64,000 nt of DNA, from contig JACVVK020000140.1 in the NCBI GenBank assembly GCA_018292915.2, positions 674,501 through 738,500 of the forward strand, given 5' to 3'. The notes under the pieces are model-generated. The model had not been told where the DNA came from and made no database searches. It saw only the letters and a program-made list of their open reading frames with translations. Below, one piece after another: positions 12,301-25,621 of this stretch (within the stretch, counting starts at the first letter, position 1; every line of letters begins with the position of its first letter). The translations under genes were made by a program, and so were the position numbers. The DNA is from Batillaria attramentaria. Taxonomy: Eukaryota; Mollusca; Gastropoda; Batillariidae.

Positions 12301-13080
12301 TTCGTCCTCTCCCCCATGACACTCGGACTCCAGATTACAGTGCACGTGCTGCTTTAAGCTAGCGTAGTTAGGCGTTGAACAGTTCCACTTTCCTGACGCT
12401 AGTTTGTGTGGGAACTTGGATACCCGGTGAAACGAGAATAACATTTCAAAGTCGGCATCACGAAGTATGAAGAAAAAAACAACTGTGATTGAATGATTAT
12501 AGACAGTCGTTGAGAGATATCGTGTACTGCAGTTGTTCAAACCAAATACATTGCTACCATTCTCGGTGATGATGAGTTGCACATAGGGTTTCAAACAATA
12601 CTTGGAATCATCTTCATGGACCCTGAGATAATGAGAGTTGAAACTCACCATAAGAACATGTTCCTCGGGTATTTGTAATGTTGCAGTGGCACTTCCTGAA
12701 CACTTTCGAATATCTAAATTGACATCTTGCTTCAAAAACACCGTGTAGCCCCAAGTATGGATGTAACCAGAAACCTCTGTCGTAAAATTTACATACAGTG
12801 TATGTTTGGGCCTATTCTGTGTGTCACACTTGATCAGTTTCTTGTGGGTAGTAGTTCGATCAAGCAAACTAGATAATGTCTGGTTTAAGTTAGCATCGGT
12901 ATGTATTGGTGTTGTGTTGTCACGTAGATCCTGGTAATAATATTTTGAGACATTGGTTTCTTTAACGTGATTGCGGTCGCCCAAAGACACCTTTTCCAGT
13001 GCCACCGAAACTGTTTTCAACGCCGCAACGTTCTCGATGGAAACCAAACCGATCGAGAAAATCAAGAATGAACACGACAT
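9355..13080 (-). CDS. Intronless GPCR with CUB-like, C-type lectin, LDLa, LRR and 7TM domains (relaxin-receptor-like LGR)
   Basis: A single uninterrupted frame of 1241 codons. I start at the ATG at 13080 because it opens directly into a hydrophobic signal peptide (MSCSFLIFSIGLVSIENVAA); the frame stays open 50 codons further up but looks non-coding there. Domains: CUB-like region about 84-221; C-type lectin about 271-410, with CYNLF, WVGL and an EPN sugar-binding triplet at 368-370, but no WND (FAD instead); LDLa-type modules about 441-469, 500-529 (CSDGSDENFC), 535-569, 617-653 and 658-692; Cys-flanked leucine-rich repeats about 755-890; seven TM helices about 928-1205. The 7TM block has DRF (1032-1034) in place of DRY, CWFP in TM6 and NPFLY (1197-1201) in TM7. 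LDLa plus LRR plus 7TM is the type-C LGR (relaxin/INSL receptor) layout. The closest relative I recall is the Lymnaea GRL101 receptor. It should act at the plasma membrane through G proteins; the ligand is unknown. Confidence 0.9.
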   Translation of the reverse strand: MSCSFLIFSIGLVSIENVAALKTVSVALEKVSLGDRNHVKETNVSKYYYQDLRDNTTPIHTDANLNQTLSSLLDRTTTHKKLIKCDTQNRPKHTLYVNFTTEVSGYIHTWGYTVFLKQDVNLDIRKCSGSATATLQIPEEHVLMVSFNSHYLRVHEDDSKYCLKPYVQLIITENGSNVFGLNNCSTRYLSTTVYNHSITVVFFFILRDADFEMLFSFHRVSKFPHKLASGKWNCSTPNYASLKQHVHCNLESECHGGEDEGGHCPFSSPACGGGVAINDKCYNLFNGGLFNWHEARDRCSSKGGDLPAMRSEEEWQAFWKVFRVGKSVERIWVGLHISDIDYSLYIYGNKRMWVDNTVPFIVTVDYNEPNARKPRCFFYSREVSFQRRDPYKFYFADCSRQISTKYMCEFKLQPRLINKHSSIAILGVKNATRKPPAPLVQCPEGHMTYEFLRCDIESDCGATDTLLRCEFSTFQTQSDEVAPGKDSGVFKSANSVATFICDNSKQSVPYTVVCDFRRDCSDGSDENFCVHGSNCMEFTCNNKQCATFHMLCDYNVDCIDKSDEINEECCRRSANYQSGICIGICIPGSTSVLPPAIIYTNRSRDWTLYSMGPSQSCPETHFRCPPSTGYCLPVYMRCNTVNDCPLGEDEADCESFQCPGFYRCRGSPVCVHLDHLCDGMPQCPQRDDELYCDLPSCPEGCRCQRLAFVCDRPFLAHNFTAIRYLDASYSRMMPDRLKQNLYLVFLKVSSCGWNSVLHMAFPNLQHLDLSYNDIKQVQFEIFVSLKNLQFLRLSGNPLVSFMSGQSASKHHNLDRVDLSQTKLRILDTSVFASFPRIEYINVSFCDLSTIADTGFSYILLLTELDLRGNAIVTFPSDVYRGLTRLHKVYSDNYKLCCKVTLPDYFDESLCFAPQDELSSCDDLLRSDLYRLFLWIICLMSGSGNAVTFLFRFFMHQRTSKSGFNVFVSNLCVADFLMGVYLAMVGTADHQYRGKYLSFDVTWKKSIPCKTAGFLSMLSSEVSAFTICFITLDRFIVLQFPFTSVRFERLSATVACGIAWVVGLMLAAVPLLPVTTHWEFYSQSGICIPLPVTRRSFEGRNYAFGVMIVFNFSLFLLIAVGQAFIFKSFRTNSLTTDKNQKSKDITIARRLISVAVSDFICWFPIGLLGLLASVGVPISGEVNVIMAIFVLPFNAALNPFLYTFNMIMERRRIERERKLLLLLESSIKTNREVLKPTYVTIH

Positions 13081-14400
13081 CGCTGGATTATTACGCTGAA
13101 AACAACTTGCTGCGAAGGTACAGCTACAGGAAATTTTTCTCGACTTTTTGTAAATCGTTATATCCTTTGGTGATTTTCGAGGTACAAATTGTTTTTTTGG
13201 GAAAAAAACAACAAACAAACAAACAAACAAAAACCAGCGCCACCGAGTACCAAGTTAGGTTTGTCGATGGACAGTCCACCAGAAGTCTACCGTCAAATAT
13301 CAAAGGGGGTAAGTACCCATCGAATCCATGGCGCTTAGACTCTTTTACCAAATGACGTACAGCCCGGGGTGAAGTGAGTTCCAGTATCTCTGAGACTGAA
13401 AGTAAGGTTTCTCAATAAATCTCATAAGATGCACTTACAGTTACACTGTACTCCAAATCATAGTTTCCTAGTTTATACGATCACCAGAATATGACGTGGA
13501 ACTAATAATTACATACAAGGACGTCCATTCCCGTCTCTTCACTACATCATATTATTGTCACGGTTAGATTTCTGGTTCTCTACTTTTTTTTTAACGATAC
13601 ACACATCGGTGATTGTTCATTGTTTGATTGCCCCCGTAATGCTCTGGCACGCAATGTCTGAATAATGAGTGAATCTCCCGGCAACGTTTCCAGCCGGGTC
13701 GCTCTCTGCTCTCTCCGATGCTTTCAGAACACAGACATCGTATGTCTTTAGTTGAAAAGGTGCAGCTTGTCATCCAAACCGAGCTCTTCAGTGACGTCAA
13801 ATGACGCAAAATACCACTGAATTGGCCAGTGACGTGATGTCACATTAAAAAAAAAAAAAAAAAAACTCTTTCAGTTGTAATGGCGATTCTAGATCAATCT
13901 ACGACCACCGTTCAGGTAGAAGGTGGATCTCGTTTGATAGTTTCTGAATGTTAAAGATGGCGTTTGTCCCCCTGCTTTCTGGAAGTAGCTGTACTGTAAT
14001 AGCCGCCAAATGTCGAAAGGAATCGTTTGTTTCGCAGTCTACCACGTCTAAGTTTAATGGACACTTTGAACTTTAATACAAACCTAATGAACGTTGACAG
14101 TTTGAAGGAATCTGCATGATCTTAACTGCACGCGGGGGCCGGCAACAGTGTGTATTTCAGCTGCAGAGCGAGAGTACCTTTGGGTGGGAAAAGTGATTTC
14201 GTCTTCACGTGAAAAGAATAGCTGAAACCAGCGGCTTTGTCTGTTTTCTAGTTAGTGTCTCTCCCTCGTACAGAGAAGCTGAATGTTGAACACCCACCAA
14301 AGACATTACATTACCAAGATGTTCCACTCACGACGTTTTTGCGGGACCGCTGACGGAGTGACGTCCCTTCGCTTGATCAGGGATAACGCCACTCGTCACA

Positions 14401-14971
14401 ATGACCACAAGCAAGAAATTGCACTGGGGTGGTGACGCCTGCAGCGCGATTAACTGTTCGAATGCGCGATACAAGAGCGATTGTCAAGGAATGTCATTTT
14501 TTCGTTTCCCAAGAGATGAAGAAAGGTAAGTTTCTGTCCATTATTTCAGCATTTTTAGGTTAGAAATTGAAGACTGAAGTAGCCTGGTTTCTTTCCTCTA
14601 GATCTAAAGTGATCGGCGGGGTAAAGAAACAGCCGCCTTCTTCATTAAATTATCCAAATGATGTACTTACATTTGTGGATTGAAATAGGGTTGGACTTTA
14701 AAGGATGAGGTGTTTGTTCCATTTTTATTTTGTGTGTGTGTGTGTGAGTGCTATCCGACGATAATTATACAGTATACAGCAAACACTTTTAAAGTGAATC
14801 ACTTTTCGAACCGTCACTAGATCCTGTTTGATTTCGTCGTGCGGAATAGGGTGTGAATCCCCAGGAAACACGTTAGGTGCTATTCGGCACTTCATCCTGT
14901 GATGGTTGATCATCATAGTCCAACAGACAGATAGATATTATATAGTATGGATTGATAGATCGTCAACCAAG

Positions 14972-15002
<31 letters not shown>

Positions 15003-15177
15003 TTTTAGATGATCCTGTTAATGCCTAGTGGCTCTGTGACTGAGACCCACGCTGTTTGCATTGGTCATCGTGGCGGGGCCACTAGGCATTAATGGGCCAT
15101 ATATCAACATTAACGGGCGTATATATTGTACTTCAGGTGCAGTCGATGGGTAGAAAACTGCAGACGGCTGGATCTTC
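14401..15177 (+). CDS. THAP DNA-binding domain, two exons, C-terminal part not found
   Basis: Exon 1 is 14401-14525, ending at a consensus donor (GAAAG|GTAAGT). It encodes MTTSKKLHWGGDACSAINCS, continuing through a conserved FFRFPRDEE. Exon 2 is 15137-15177, after the acceptor TACTTCAG. In the matching phase it reads RCSRWVENCRRLDL, the second conserved block of the THAP zinc finger (C2CH, WV..CRR.DL). The first Cys pair (CSAINC) is visible, but the distal Cys-x2-His of the finger was not located downstream; an in-frame TGA follows if the weak donor C|GTACAT at 15177 is not used. THAP domains bind DNA in transposases and in host regulators. Here the exons sit just inside the terminal repeat of a transposon, so I read this as the N-terminus of a transposase rather than a host THAP gene. 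Confidence 0.7.
15018..15092. repeat. Perfect 15-bp inverted repeat inside the THAP intron
   Basis: TTAATGCCTAGTGGC at 15018-15032 is exactly complementary to 15078-15092, with a 45-nt loop. It lies between the two THAP exons and could form a hairpin in the pre-mRNA or in single-stranded DNA. Confidence 0.8.
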
Positions 15178-15202
15178 GTACATGAAATACAGCGCCTTTG
15201 AT

Positions 15203-15512
15203 GGGTACTTAAGTCAAGGTTGAAAATAATGTTGTCATAAAAGCAGAGGTTTTCTGCTGTTTTGAAACGGTTTAGTCAGAGATTTCAAAGAGTTCAAAGA
15301 TTTTAAAGTATTAAAGTCTGTATTCATTCTTTTTTCAGTTTTACTGTTTTATGTACTGGGTACTTGAGAGAAGGTTGAAAATAATGTTGCCATAAAAGCA
15401 GATGAGGTTTTCTGCTGTTTTGACACTTGACATGGTTCTGTCGGAGATTTCAAGTAGGTTAAAGTAGGTTGTATCCACTCTTGTTTCAGTTTTACTGTTT
15501 TATGTATCCCTC
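15203..15512. repeat. Tandem duplication, about 155 bp x2, inside the THAP transposon
   Basis: The blocks starting near 15204 (GGGTACTTAAGTCAAGGTTG) and near 15358 (GGGTACTTGAGAGAAGGTTG) run in parallel through GAAAATAATGTTG, TTTTCTGCTGTTTTGA and TTTCAGTTTTACTGTTTTAT. Each copy ends in a pyrimidine-rich TTTCAG that resembles a splice acceptor. Confidence 0.8.
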
Positions 15513-16390
15513 ACCTTCTTTGTCTTTCTGTCACTCTCCCCATGTCAGTGTTCGTACTGCACGTAATGTTTGTGAATCCCTGTGTGTGAATTTGGGCACA
15601 TGATCAAGTATACTCATGTAGACAGGGAATATCAAAACAAAAACAAAGAATACCTGCATTATTCGTCAGATGTGGGACACACTTAGTGAAATAATTTTTA
15701 TGACCTGTCAAACAGGGTAAGACGGAAACAACCTTGATACAAAACCAAAATTTCACCGCCACATCAGTGATCACAACAGCACAAAACGATGTTGATCAGT
15801 CACAGATCAGTAACATCCAAGAGACAAAAGACAATGATAGAGAAAGCACATGAACTAAAACCTGAAAATGCACCCCCACCCCACCCCCAAAACCCCAGTG
15901 AACAAATTTACACCGATTATATCGGCTGTAATTGCGTCACAGTGAGCGACAACACACGTACGGCGCCATTGCAAAGACATACTGTATTATTACCCGCGGT
16001 ATCCCTGACAGACCGAAGGGACGCAACCCACTTGGCGGACGTCACTCGTTATATAGTGAGTGGCGCATCTTGGTAATGTAATGTCTTTGCACCCACCCAC
16101 CCACCTACACACCCACCCACCCACACATGCACGCAAATTACAGTCGAATCAAATTGGTCACCTCTAAATCCATCTGTTTCGCTGCTTGCATGGCGACCGC
16201 CTTTGCAAAGTTTTGGAGCGGTGTAACGCTGGAAAGACTCACGTCTATTTTCTGCTACGCCCCATTGTACACACAGATCCAGCTCTGTCAGTGCAGATTA
16301 TTATTATTGATTCACGGTCCCTTTCGTTCACTAAGATCCACCAAAATACAGACAACAGTTGTACCTAATGCCCAAATATGAGTCGCACCG

Positions 16391-16393
<3 letters not shown>

Positions 16394-16480
<87 letters not shown>

Positions 16481-16643
16481 CACACGCACTCACAGAGAGA
16501 GAGAAAAAGGAAATGAAATGAACTTTATTTTCCAACGGTAAAAAGTTGTTGATCAAAAGACAAGTTTTCAAATTTGCCGTTGCTAAATAATAATCTACAA
16601 ATCTACAAAAAAAGTCTAAATCTACATTAAAAGAGTTCTAAGA

Positions 16644-16724
<81 letters not shown>
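16394..16724. repeat. Two (AC)n microsatellites separated by a short repeat fragment
   Basis: Tracts lie at 16394-16481 and 16647-16724. Between them is an AACTTTATTTTCCAACGGTA / TTGCCGTTGC fragment seen again near 63820. Confidence 0.95.
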
Positions 16725-16726
<2 letters not shown>

Positions 16727-17094
16727 GAATTCATCAATACATGCCAAACATTTGAAATAAGCCATGAAAAGCAAAAACATTTGAAAAAAACAACAACAAC
16801 AACAAAAAAAAAAAAAACAAAAACCAATGCTAGCAGGCACATGAATGCTTTCCATAGGATAATATATGATGATTATGGATGATTTGGTCCTGACATATGT
16901 TTGAAGAGACTGTTCTTGAAAGAGAGAAAGAGAGATGATGATGATGATGATGATGAAACGTTTTTTATTCAGGATAGAGCATTTAGGCATTGCTGCCTAT
17001 CTTACATGCTGTCCTGCTATTCTACATTAAAGGGTATTGAGAAAAAAAAAGTTTTAAAAAAGTATAAACTATCTAGGGGAAATACAGGAGAGAA

Positions 17095-17098
<4 letters not shown>

Positions 17099-17152
<54 letters not shown>
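17099..17152. repeat. (AG)n microsatellite
   Basis: Perfect GA dinucleotide tract just right of the left arm of the 16919/18669 inverted pair. Confidence 0.97.
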
Positions 17153-17153
<1 letters not shown>

Positions 17154-18164
17154 AGAAATCCCAAAATAAACACACAACTTACTGGAAACAAAGTAAAGGG
17201 ACGGAACAAACAGAAAACTACATTGCTGTTGACAAAGACAGGAAAGTTGAATGCCTCTCGCGACATGGGGTTCTGCGTGGGCAAATGGCGTGGACACTTC
17301 ATGCTACTATACAGACGTGCTAACACCTCCGAGGGCACCATTATTCATCTTTTAATTTCTCTAATGACTGCGCGAATCACATGCAGAGCAATCAATAAAC
17401 TCTAATTTCTTTTGCTGACAAAGATAGAAACGTTCTATGCCTCTCCCATTTTCCCACTCGAGACGATGAGCGACGAAATAGGGTACGCCAACAATTGTGT
17501 TGTCTTCACGAAAGTTCAGATGAAGTTCACTGGTACCATGCAGCAACACGTGTTGTAGTTCTCCTGCAGCGATTGGTGGAGAGCCGTTCGGTCTCCCCTG
17601 GATGTGCAGCCCATACCGCCAAGGGAAAGGACGTCGATATTTTTGTAAACAAAGGCGATACCCACGTAAACACTGCTGAAGTCCCTGTCTAAAACGCACC
17701 CGGCTTAAAAAATTCCAGTGCCCTTGACATTTCGGTAAACCAGCCAATCCGGTGCGGTTCTATGAACACTTGACTCTTGCGTCTACTGTTTCCTTGCTGC
17801 GAAGCCGTAAAATCGTTTCGGATTTAGCTCAGCCCAAGATTAGGTGCAAACGGTAACTGATTTGAAATCATTTTCAACATGCGCGAACGCAGACCGATTT
17901 TTTTGCCGATTTGTAGACACAGATCTCGCAAATCGAACGAAAGATTCGCCAAACGCGATGTCGTCTGCTACTGAGATCATTCCTGTAGCGGCAGGTAGCT
18001 GTGTCAGCATAGCTGTACTGATAGGACAAATGATAACTCATAAGAGAACGCATAGAAATGTAGCAAACGTTTCGAAGATGAACACGGCAAACATGATAAA
18101 CAACACAACACAAGGAGCAGTCTGCTCCCAGTGCCTCGTCCAAGGGTTGATATCTATAAATGTA

Positions 18165-18292
18165 GCCTGTCTTTCTCCGGGGGCACCCATATGGAACTCT
18201 TTACCACTGAGTATCCAAAACGTTTCCAAATTCATTAATTTCAGACAGATGCTACACGACACGCTCATCTGGCCATATGGATAGAAATGTGT
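18165..18292 (+). mobile_element. LINE reverse-transcriptase tail fragment
   Basis: The sequence PGAPIWNSLPLSIQNVSKFI continues into NFRQMLHDTLI. The (P/A)xxWNSLP...F+..L motif marks the extreme C-terminus of LINE ORF2. Confidence 0.75.
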
Positions 18293-18861
18293 TACATACA
18301 TGTTTTTGAATGTTCGTTACGACTTTGGAGTTCTTACTTTGCATACAGCCAATATCATCGGCACATGCGACGTATGTGTTGATTTGTTTATCATGTGTAC
18401 TTTTCTCTCCTTCATTTCCTTTAGATAGTTAATACTTTTTTTTTCTTTTTTTTTTTTTTCTTTTTGGGGGGGGGGGGGGGGCTTTTTTTCTCTCTTTTCT
18501 CCCCTCCTTGTTTTGATGTTGTCTTTTCAATACCCTTTAATGTAGAATAACAGGACAGCATGTAAGACAGGCAGCAATGCCTAAATGCTCTATCCTGAAT
18601 TAAGAAGAAGAAAAAAAAAAAACACGTTTCATCATCATCATCATCATCATCATCATCTCTCTCTCTCTCCATGTGTGTATGTGTGTATGTATATGTGTGT
18701 ATGGTGAGCTTGTCGTACTTGATTATTTGTCGTGTTTCCTATACCCCCACCGGGGGGTGAGTTTACCGTTTTCCGTGTTTTGTACGTCCTGTTGGACGTT
18801 TTACACGCATCGTATGTGAACAATTTCCAAAAGTTAACGCGGCTGCATCAGCTCAAAATTG

Positions 18862-18954
18862 TCATGTCCTTACCAAAGTGTCATAATTCCTCACCAACGT
18901 GTAATAATTCCTCACCAAAGTGTCATTATTCTTCACCAAAGCGTCATACATCTT

Positions 18955-18962
<8 letters not shown>
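18862..18962. repeat. Short tandem repeat, about 21-bp unit, 4-5 copies
   Basis: Units of the form TCATAATTCCTCACCAAAGTG repeat with one or two changes each. Confidence 0.75.
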
Positions 18963-19345
<383 letters not shown>

Positions 19346-19954
19346 ACTCTCTTGAGGTTTCGGCTGCGAGGAATTTCAAACGGTTTTTGTTGTTGTTGTT
19401 GTTGTTTTCAGAGGAAGAACGAAGAGTGCGTGCGAGCTTACGACAATATAATATTATAAATTATATCATTTTTATAAGTTACAATGTCGTAATCAGATCA
19501 GAGACTGAAAACAGGAGTTCCGCCCCTTGATCATCACTTTTCGTAACCGCTGCCATCAACCGTTTTTTTTTTTTTTTTGGGGGGGGGGGGGTGTTTTTGT
19601 TTTTTGTTTTTAAAATTTTTTTTTTTTTTATAACTTCGGACAAACCGGACCAAAACAGTTTCGTGTCTCCAGTGAAGAAGACTTTACTTCCTCAGTCATG
19701 TAATTTGTTTTAATCGCTCCATATTCTTCAGCGTTAAGCCCTAAATAACTAACTAGTGACACTGATATTCTTCAGCTAAAACCGGACCTTTGTGCCAGAA
19801 GAACTTGACACCACGTCCTAAAATTTAACCGCTTAAATTACGTGTTTCAGTCTGACTGCATTTTGTAACAGCTACAGTTTAAAAAACGAAGAAGAAACTG
19901 AACACGCCGAATGCAGTCGCTTTAAGTAAGTTTCATTGTACTGATTTGCCGTAT

Positions 19955-20420
19955 CACACATACACATGTAGTAATAAAAGTGACTTTGTATGCACCTTAC
20001 AGAGACAATGGTGTTTAAATTCGGTAACAATTATGGTACATGTCTGTGATACAAAGTAATAAAAGTGGCTTTGTGAATACTTTGTACGCACTAACAGTGA
20101 TGTTATAAGTTTGTTAACGGTACGTGTATGTGATATAAAGCGATAAAAGTGACATTGTAAATACTTTGTACGCACTGACAGAGAGTGATGTTATGAATTG
20201 GTAACAATTATTGTACATGTATGTGATATGAAGTGATAAAAGTGACTTTGTAAATATCTTGTATGCACTCATGAACAGACAGTGACTCGATGTTATAAAT
20301 TTGGTAATGGTATTTGTATGTGATATAAAGTGATAAAAGTGACTTTGTGAAAATACTTTGTACGTACTAATAGACAGTAATGTTATAACTTTCAAGTGGT
20401 AGCAATGACTGTACATTAGT
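19955..20420. repeat. Minisatellite, 84-95-bp unit, five copies
   Basis: The core RATAAAAGTGRCTTTGT recurs at about 19973, 20057, 20141, 20235 and 20330, each followed by ACTTTGTACGCACT-like and ATGTTATAA-like blocks. Confidence 0.85.
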
Positions 20421-20784
20421 GTACTGATGTGATTAAAGTTATGTGTATATATGCTGTAAACATTCGTAATATCGAAGAGTGTTCAATTTTGCAGAGTTAT
20501 GTTTATGTGGTGAGAAAGCGATGATCAGTCACAGTGTAAGCAATATCAGGTCAGAGAATGTGTTGTAAAGCAATGTATTCATTTGGTAATAAAGTTATAA
20601 TGATCGAGTATCTCTAGTTTCATCTCAGTCAGTGATATTGTATGTACTGTGCCTTTATGCGAAGTGAAAGTACGAACAAGTGATAACTCATACACTGACT
20701 GTACTTTTATGAAATAAAATACCACCATATGAATACTGACACTCTCTGACTCTCTCCGGCTGTGTCTGTCTGTCTCTCAGTCTC

Positions 20785-20926
<142 letters not shown>

Positions 20927-21014
20927 ACCGCGTCTCCGCATGAGCACGGATTCTGGGGTATGGGAGGCAACCAGTTACCTTTTGCTTGATTAAAGGGAAG
21001 CCACTCTTTTGCTG

Positions 21015-21022
21015 TGACGTCA
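21015..21022. promoter_or_regulatory. Palindromic cAMP-response element (TGACGTCA)
   Basis: A full CRE lies 22 bp upstream of the RIIAD1 start codon. CREB/CREM-family factors bind this palindrome. RIIAD1-type genes are ciliary/testis genes in vertebrates, where CREM control is common, so the site is a plausible core-promoter element; no expression evidence is available here. Confidence 0.5.
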
Positions 21023-21044
21023 GTCGTCAAGGCAATATTTCAAA

Positions 21045-23025
<1,981 letters not shown>

Positions 23026-24770
23026 ATATTTGTCCTCACTCATCACTCTCTTCACCTCACAAGCATCCTCACTCTGCATCTGTGACTGACTCTGTTCACT
23101 CTGTTAGTTCAGGCTTCACTGTCATTACCTGGAAATTCTCTCAACCTTAGGAGCTGAGTTATCGTTCCACTCTGACCAACTGAAGTATAGACCGTGAAGA
23201 TGTGGTATTTACATTATTGAGGAAGGGGTTGAGAACAAAAGGGGAGAGATGTCACAAAATGGTGGCTGATTTGCAAAACAGAATATTCCTGCCATCATAC
23301 TTCATCTAGGATTGAGCTTTTGTTTCGTGCCTGTTGCTGACATAGAATTTCACTGCTGATCAGAGGAATATACTTGTGCTGATTGTTTTGGCAGCTTCCA
23401 GTCTGTACATTTAGCTCAGTTGTGGTTGTGTATGAACCAATACAATCCAGTGTTTACATTTTTTTTTTTTTTTTTTTTTGTCTCAGCGCATAAAAGACTG
23501 TTTGGAAGCAATGCTGACCTTGTTTTGTTGTCTCACTGGGTTTGACCCTTTTTGTTTGCACAGGTGTAAATGCCTGCATGTGCCTATTCCCTGATTACAG
23601 AAGACAGCTTTTTTGTGGTCAAAATTTGCGCTCATGGTTGCATCTGCAAGTTTGATTAAAATAGTCCGTCGTGCTCGTAACTAACACTCAGAAAGCAGTA
23701 CACTGATGTCTGCTGGCTCCTTTGGGAGGATTTCCCCCTTTGGCTAAAAGTTTTCCTCTCTTGACTTAACATTTTTCTCCCTTGCCTAATTGTTTGCTTC
23801 ACAAAAAAAAAAAAACCCCAAAAAAAGTAATTTCTCTCTCTGAAGCACTTAAATCATGCCAGAAATGCACCAAATTGCACAGATTTTAGTCCAAAAACAT
23901 TTTCAGGAGCAGGCATGCGCACCTGACCCCCCCTAGCATAGCGCGTCTGCAGTTGCTTTACCGCATAAAAATTAAATGCTACACATTTTTCTTCCTTTTG
24001 AATCATGGACAAGTTTAAACCCTGGGCTGTGCAAACTTCAGATGAAACGGCCCAAACACTGCAGTGGACACCTCTTTTCGCTTTGCCTGTAGCTTTTTTT
24101 TTTGCCTGATTCGCTGTGAGATGCTGACACTGTGCAGGTGTCTTAGTGGTACATGTACAATGTTTGACACCGCCAAAACAGCTTTCATTTAGATATGTTG
24201 GAAGGCCTTTGAAGCACAGTAGCAGCGTGTCGATTTTATCGGTCATAGTGTGCAATCCAAGATGACATTTCACAACAGCTATGATAAACAAATTTCCTGC
24301 CCTGTGATACAGTTTGCTCATCATGATTAGCTGTTGGGGAAATATGGTGGGTTTTTTTTTTTTTTTTTTGGTCTGTTTTCGTGATATTATGGATAAATGT
24401 TGTCACTACTGCACCCACCTGTGGTTGTTCAATTCAACCTTGTCATTCAATATCCTTCACTAGTACCAGAGGTTAGAAACGATAAGTGATCACAGTCTCT
24501 GCTGAAACCATTGGCAAATAGGCTGTTTTTTTGCACGCAGAAGAAAACAGAATGTTCGCATGCCTCCATTTTGACAATGGTGCAGGAGAAGTACATGTAC
24601 AGTACATGTCACACTGTCCTGTTCCCGGTATCCCGTTTCGCCGAGTTTCCACAACTTTGATGTATGTATTGATTTTCGGCACTGTTTTATCGTGTTGCCC
24701 ATCATGTCACTCGGTTATCTATTTACTGGAAACATATAATTGACTTAGTATAGGATATGATGGGCAGTTT

Positions 24771-24807
<37 letters not shown>

Positions 24808-25320
24808 CTGAAAAATGTAATCAAGAATACTTCTGTTACATAATTATAATACTGGGATTGATTGAATCTGGGAAAAATCATATTTTGTTGATGTATGATT
24901 AAAAATTAATATCTTTGCATCATATTCGTAACAGCCTTTTTCTTATTCATTTTGTACAATATTTTCATTTAATTTATCTTTGTGTTTTTGTTAGGAAAAG
25001 AAGTCAAACAGTGTAAATATCTACATGTGCAGTGTTAGTCCTTGAAGCATATTTGTTGGTGGCTGTGATCAGGTATGTTTTGACCCAAATGGTTGAAGTT
25101 TGCTCTTTATCACCATTGTTTTTCAGTCATGACAGTAAAATTTTGATTGTTGATTGTAATGCATTTGTGCTTTTTATTTTTAAATTTTTTTTTTTACGTA
25201 CATTAATTTACACCCAAACTTCCAATGCCATGCTGTTGTTTCATAAATGGAAACATATATTCATGTATGCACACACACACACACACACAGAGTCTGTCTC
25301 TGTCTCGACTTCAACTTCTC

Positions 25321-25351
<31 letters not shown>

Positions 25352-25621
25352 GAAATCTTCAAACAAACATATTTCTGTGGATGTTTTACTTTTAATAGTG
25401 TCATCTAAAAATACCAGGGGGGAAAAAATCACAGTGGAGATCACAAGATAGATTTGTAAACAAGCAAAGGCATTACAAGAAAAATAATACTCTTTCACAA
25501 ACATGAACGATGAAAATAATACTGGTTTGGTATACTGCAGTGGAAAATTGACTTGTGTAAAATGGGACTTACAGAGTATTGGTGCTTACAAATACACCCC
25601 GCATATACATAATTGTAATTT

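Larger units (their letters stand above)
14298..16089. mobile_element. 1.79-kb DNA transposon with 33-bp TIRs carrying THAP-domain exons (P-element/Kolobok/Phantom-like)
   Basis: The left end 14298-14330 and the reverse complement of the right end 16057-16089 agree at 31 of 33 positions (both start CAAAGACATTACATTACC). The element is flanked by CACCCAC at 14291-14297 and again at 16090-16096, a 7-bp target-site duplication, although the right flank is itself a (CCCA)n tract. Subterminal blocks CGTCCCTTCG and CAGGGATA also recur in inverted orientation. About 70 bp inside the left end the ATG of a THAP-domain exon begins. P elements, some Kolobok and Phantom-type elements encode THAP-bearing transposases. 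I see no transposase catalytic region in the remaining interior, so this looks like an internally deleted or decayed copy. The superfamily is not decidable by eye. Confidence 0.7.
16919..18669. repeat. Inverted pair of an interspersed repeat
   Basis: Arms are 16919-17048 and 18514-18669. The left arm reads GATGATGATG, ATTCAGGATAGAGCATTTAG, GCATTGCTGCCTATCTTACA and CTACATTAAAGGGTATTGA; the right arm is its reverse complement with few changes. About 1.5 kb separates them. Most likely these are two insertions of the same element in opposite orientation. Confidence 0.85.

Noticed and set aside
13081..13230. Fifty extra codons upstream of the receptor's chosen start
   Set aside because: They include a (CAAA)n-derived stretch and would bury the signal peptide inside the protein.
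14586..14690. Alternative second THAP exon after the acceptor TTTCCTCTAG at about 14600
   Set aside because: It is a good acceptor, but the translation (RSKVIGGVKK...) does not match the THAP pattern, whereas the segment at 15137 does.
23854..24324. 156-codon minus-strand ORF downstream of RIIAD1
   Set aside because: No recognisable motif, no splice sites suggesting a gene, and it lies antisense in the probable RIIAD1 3' UTR. I leave it unassigned.
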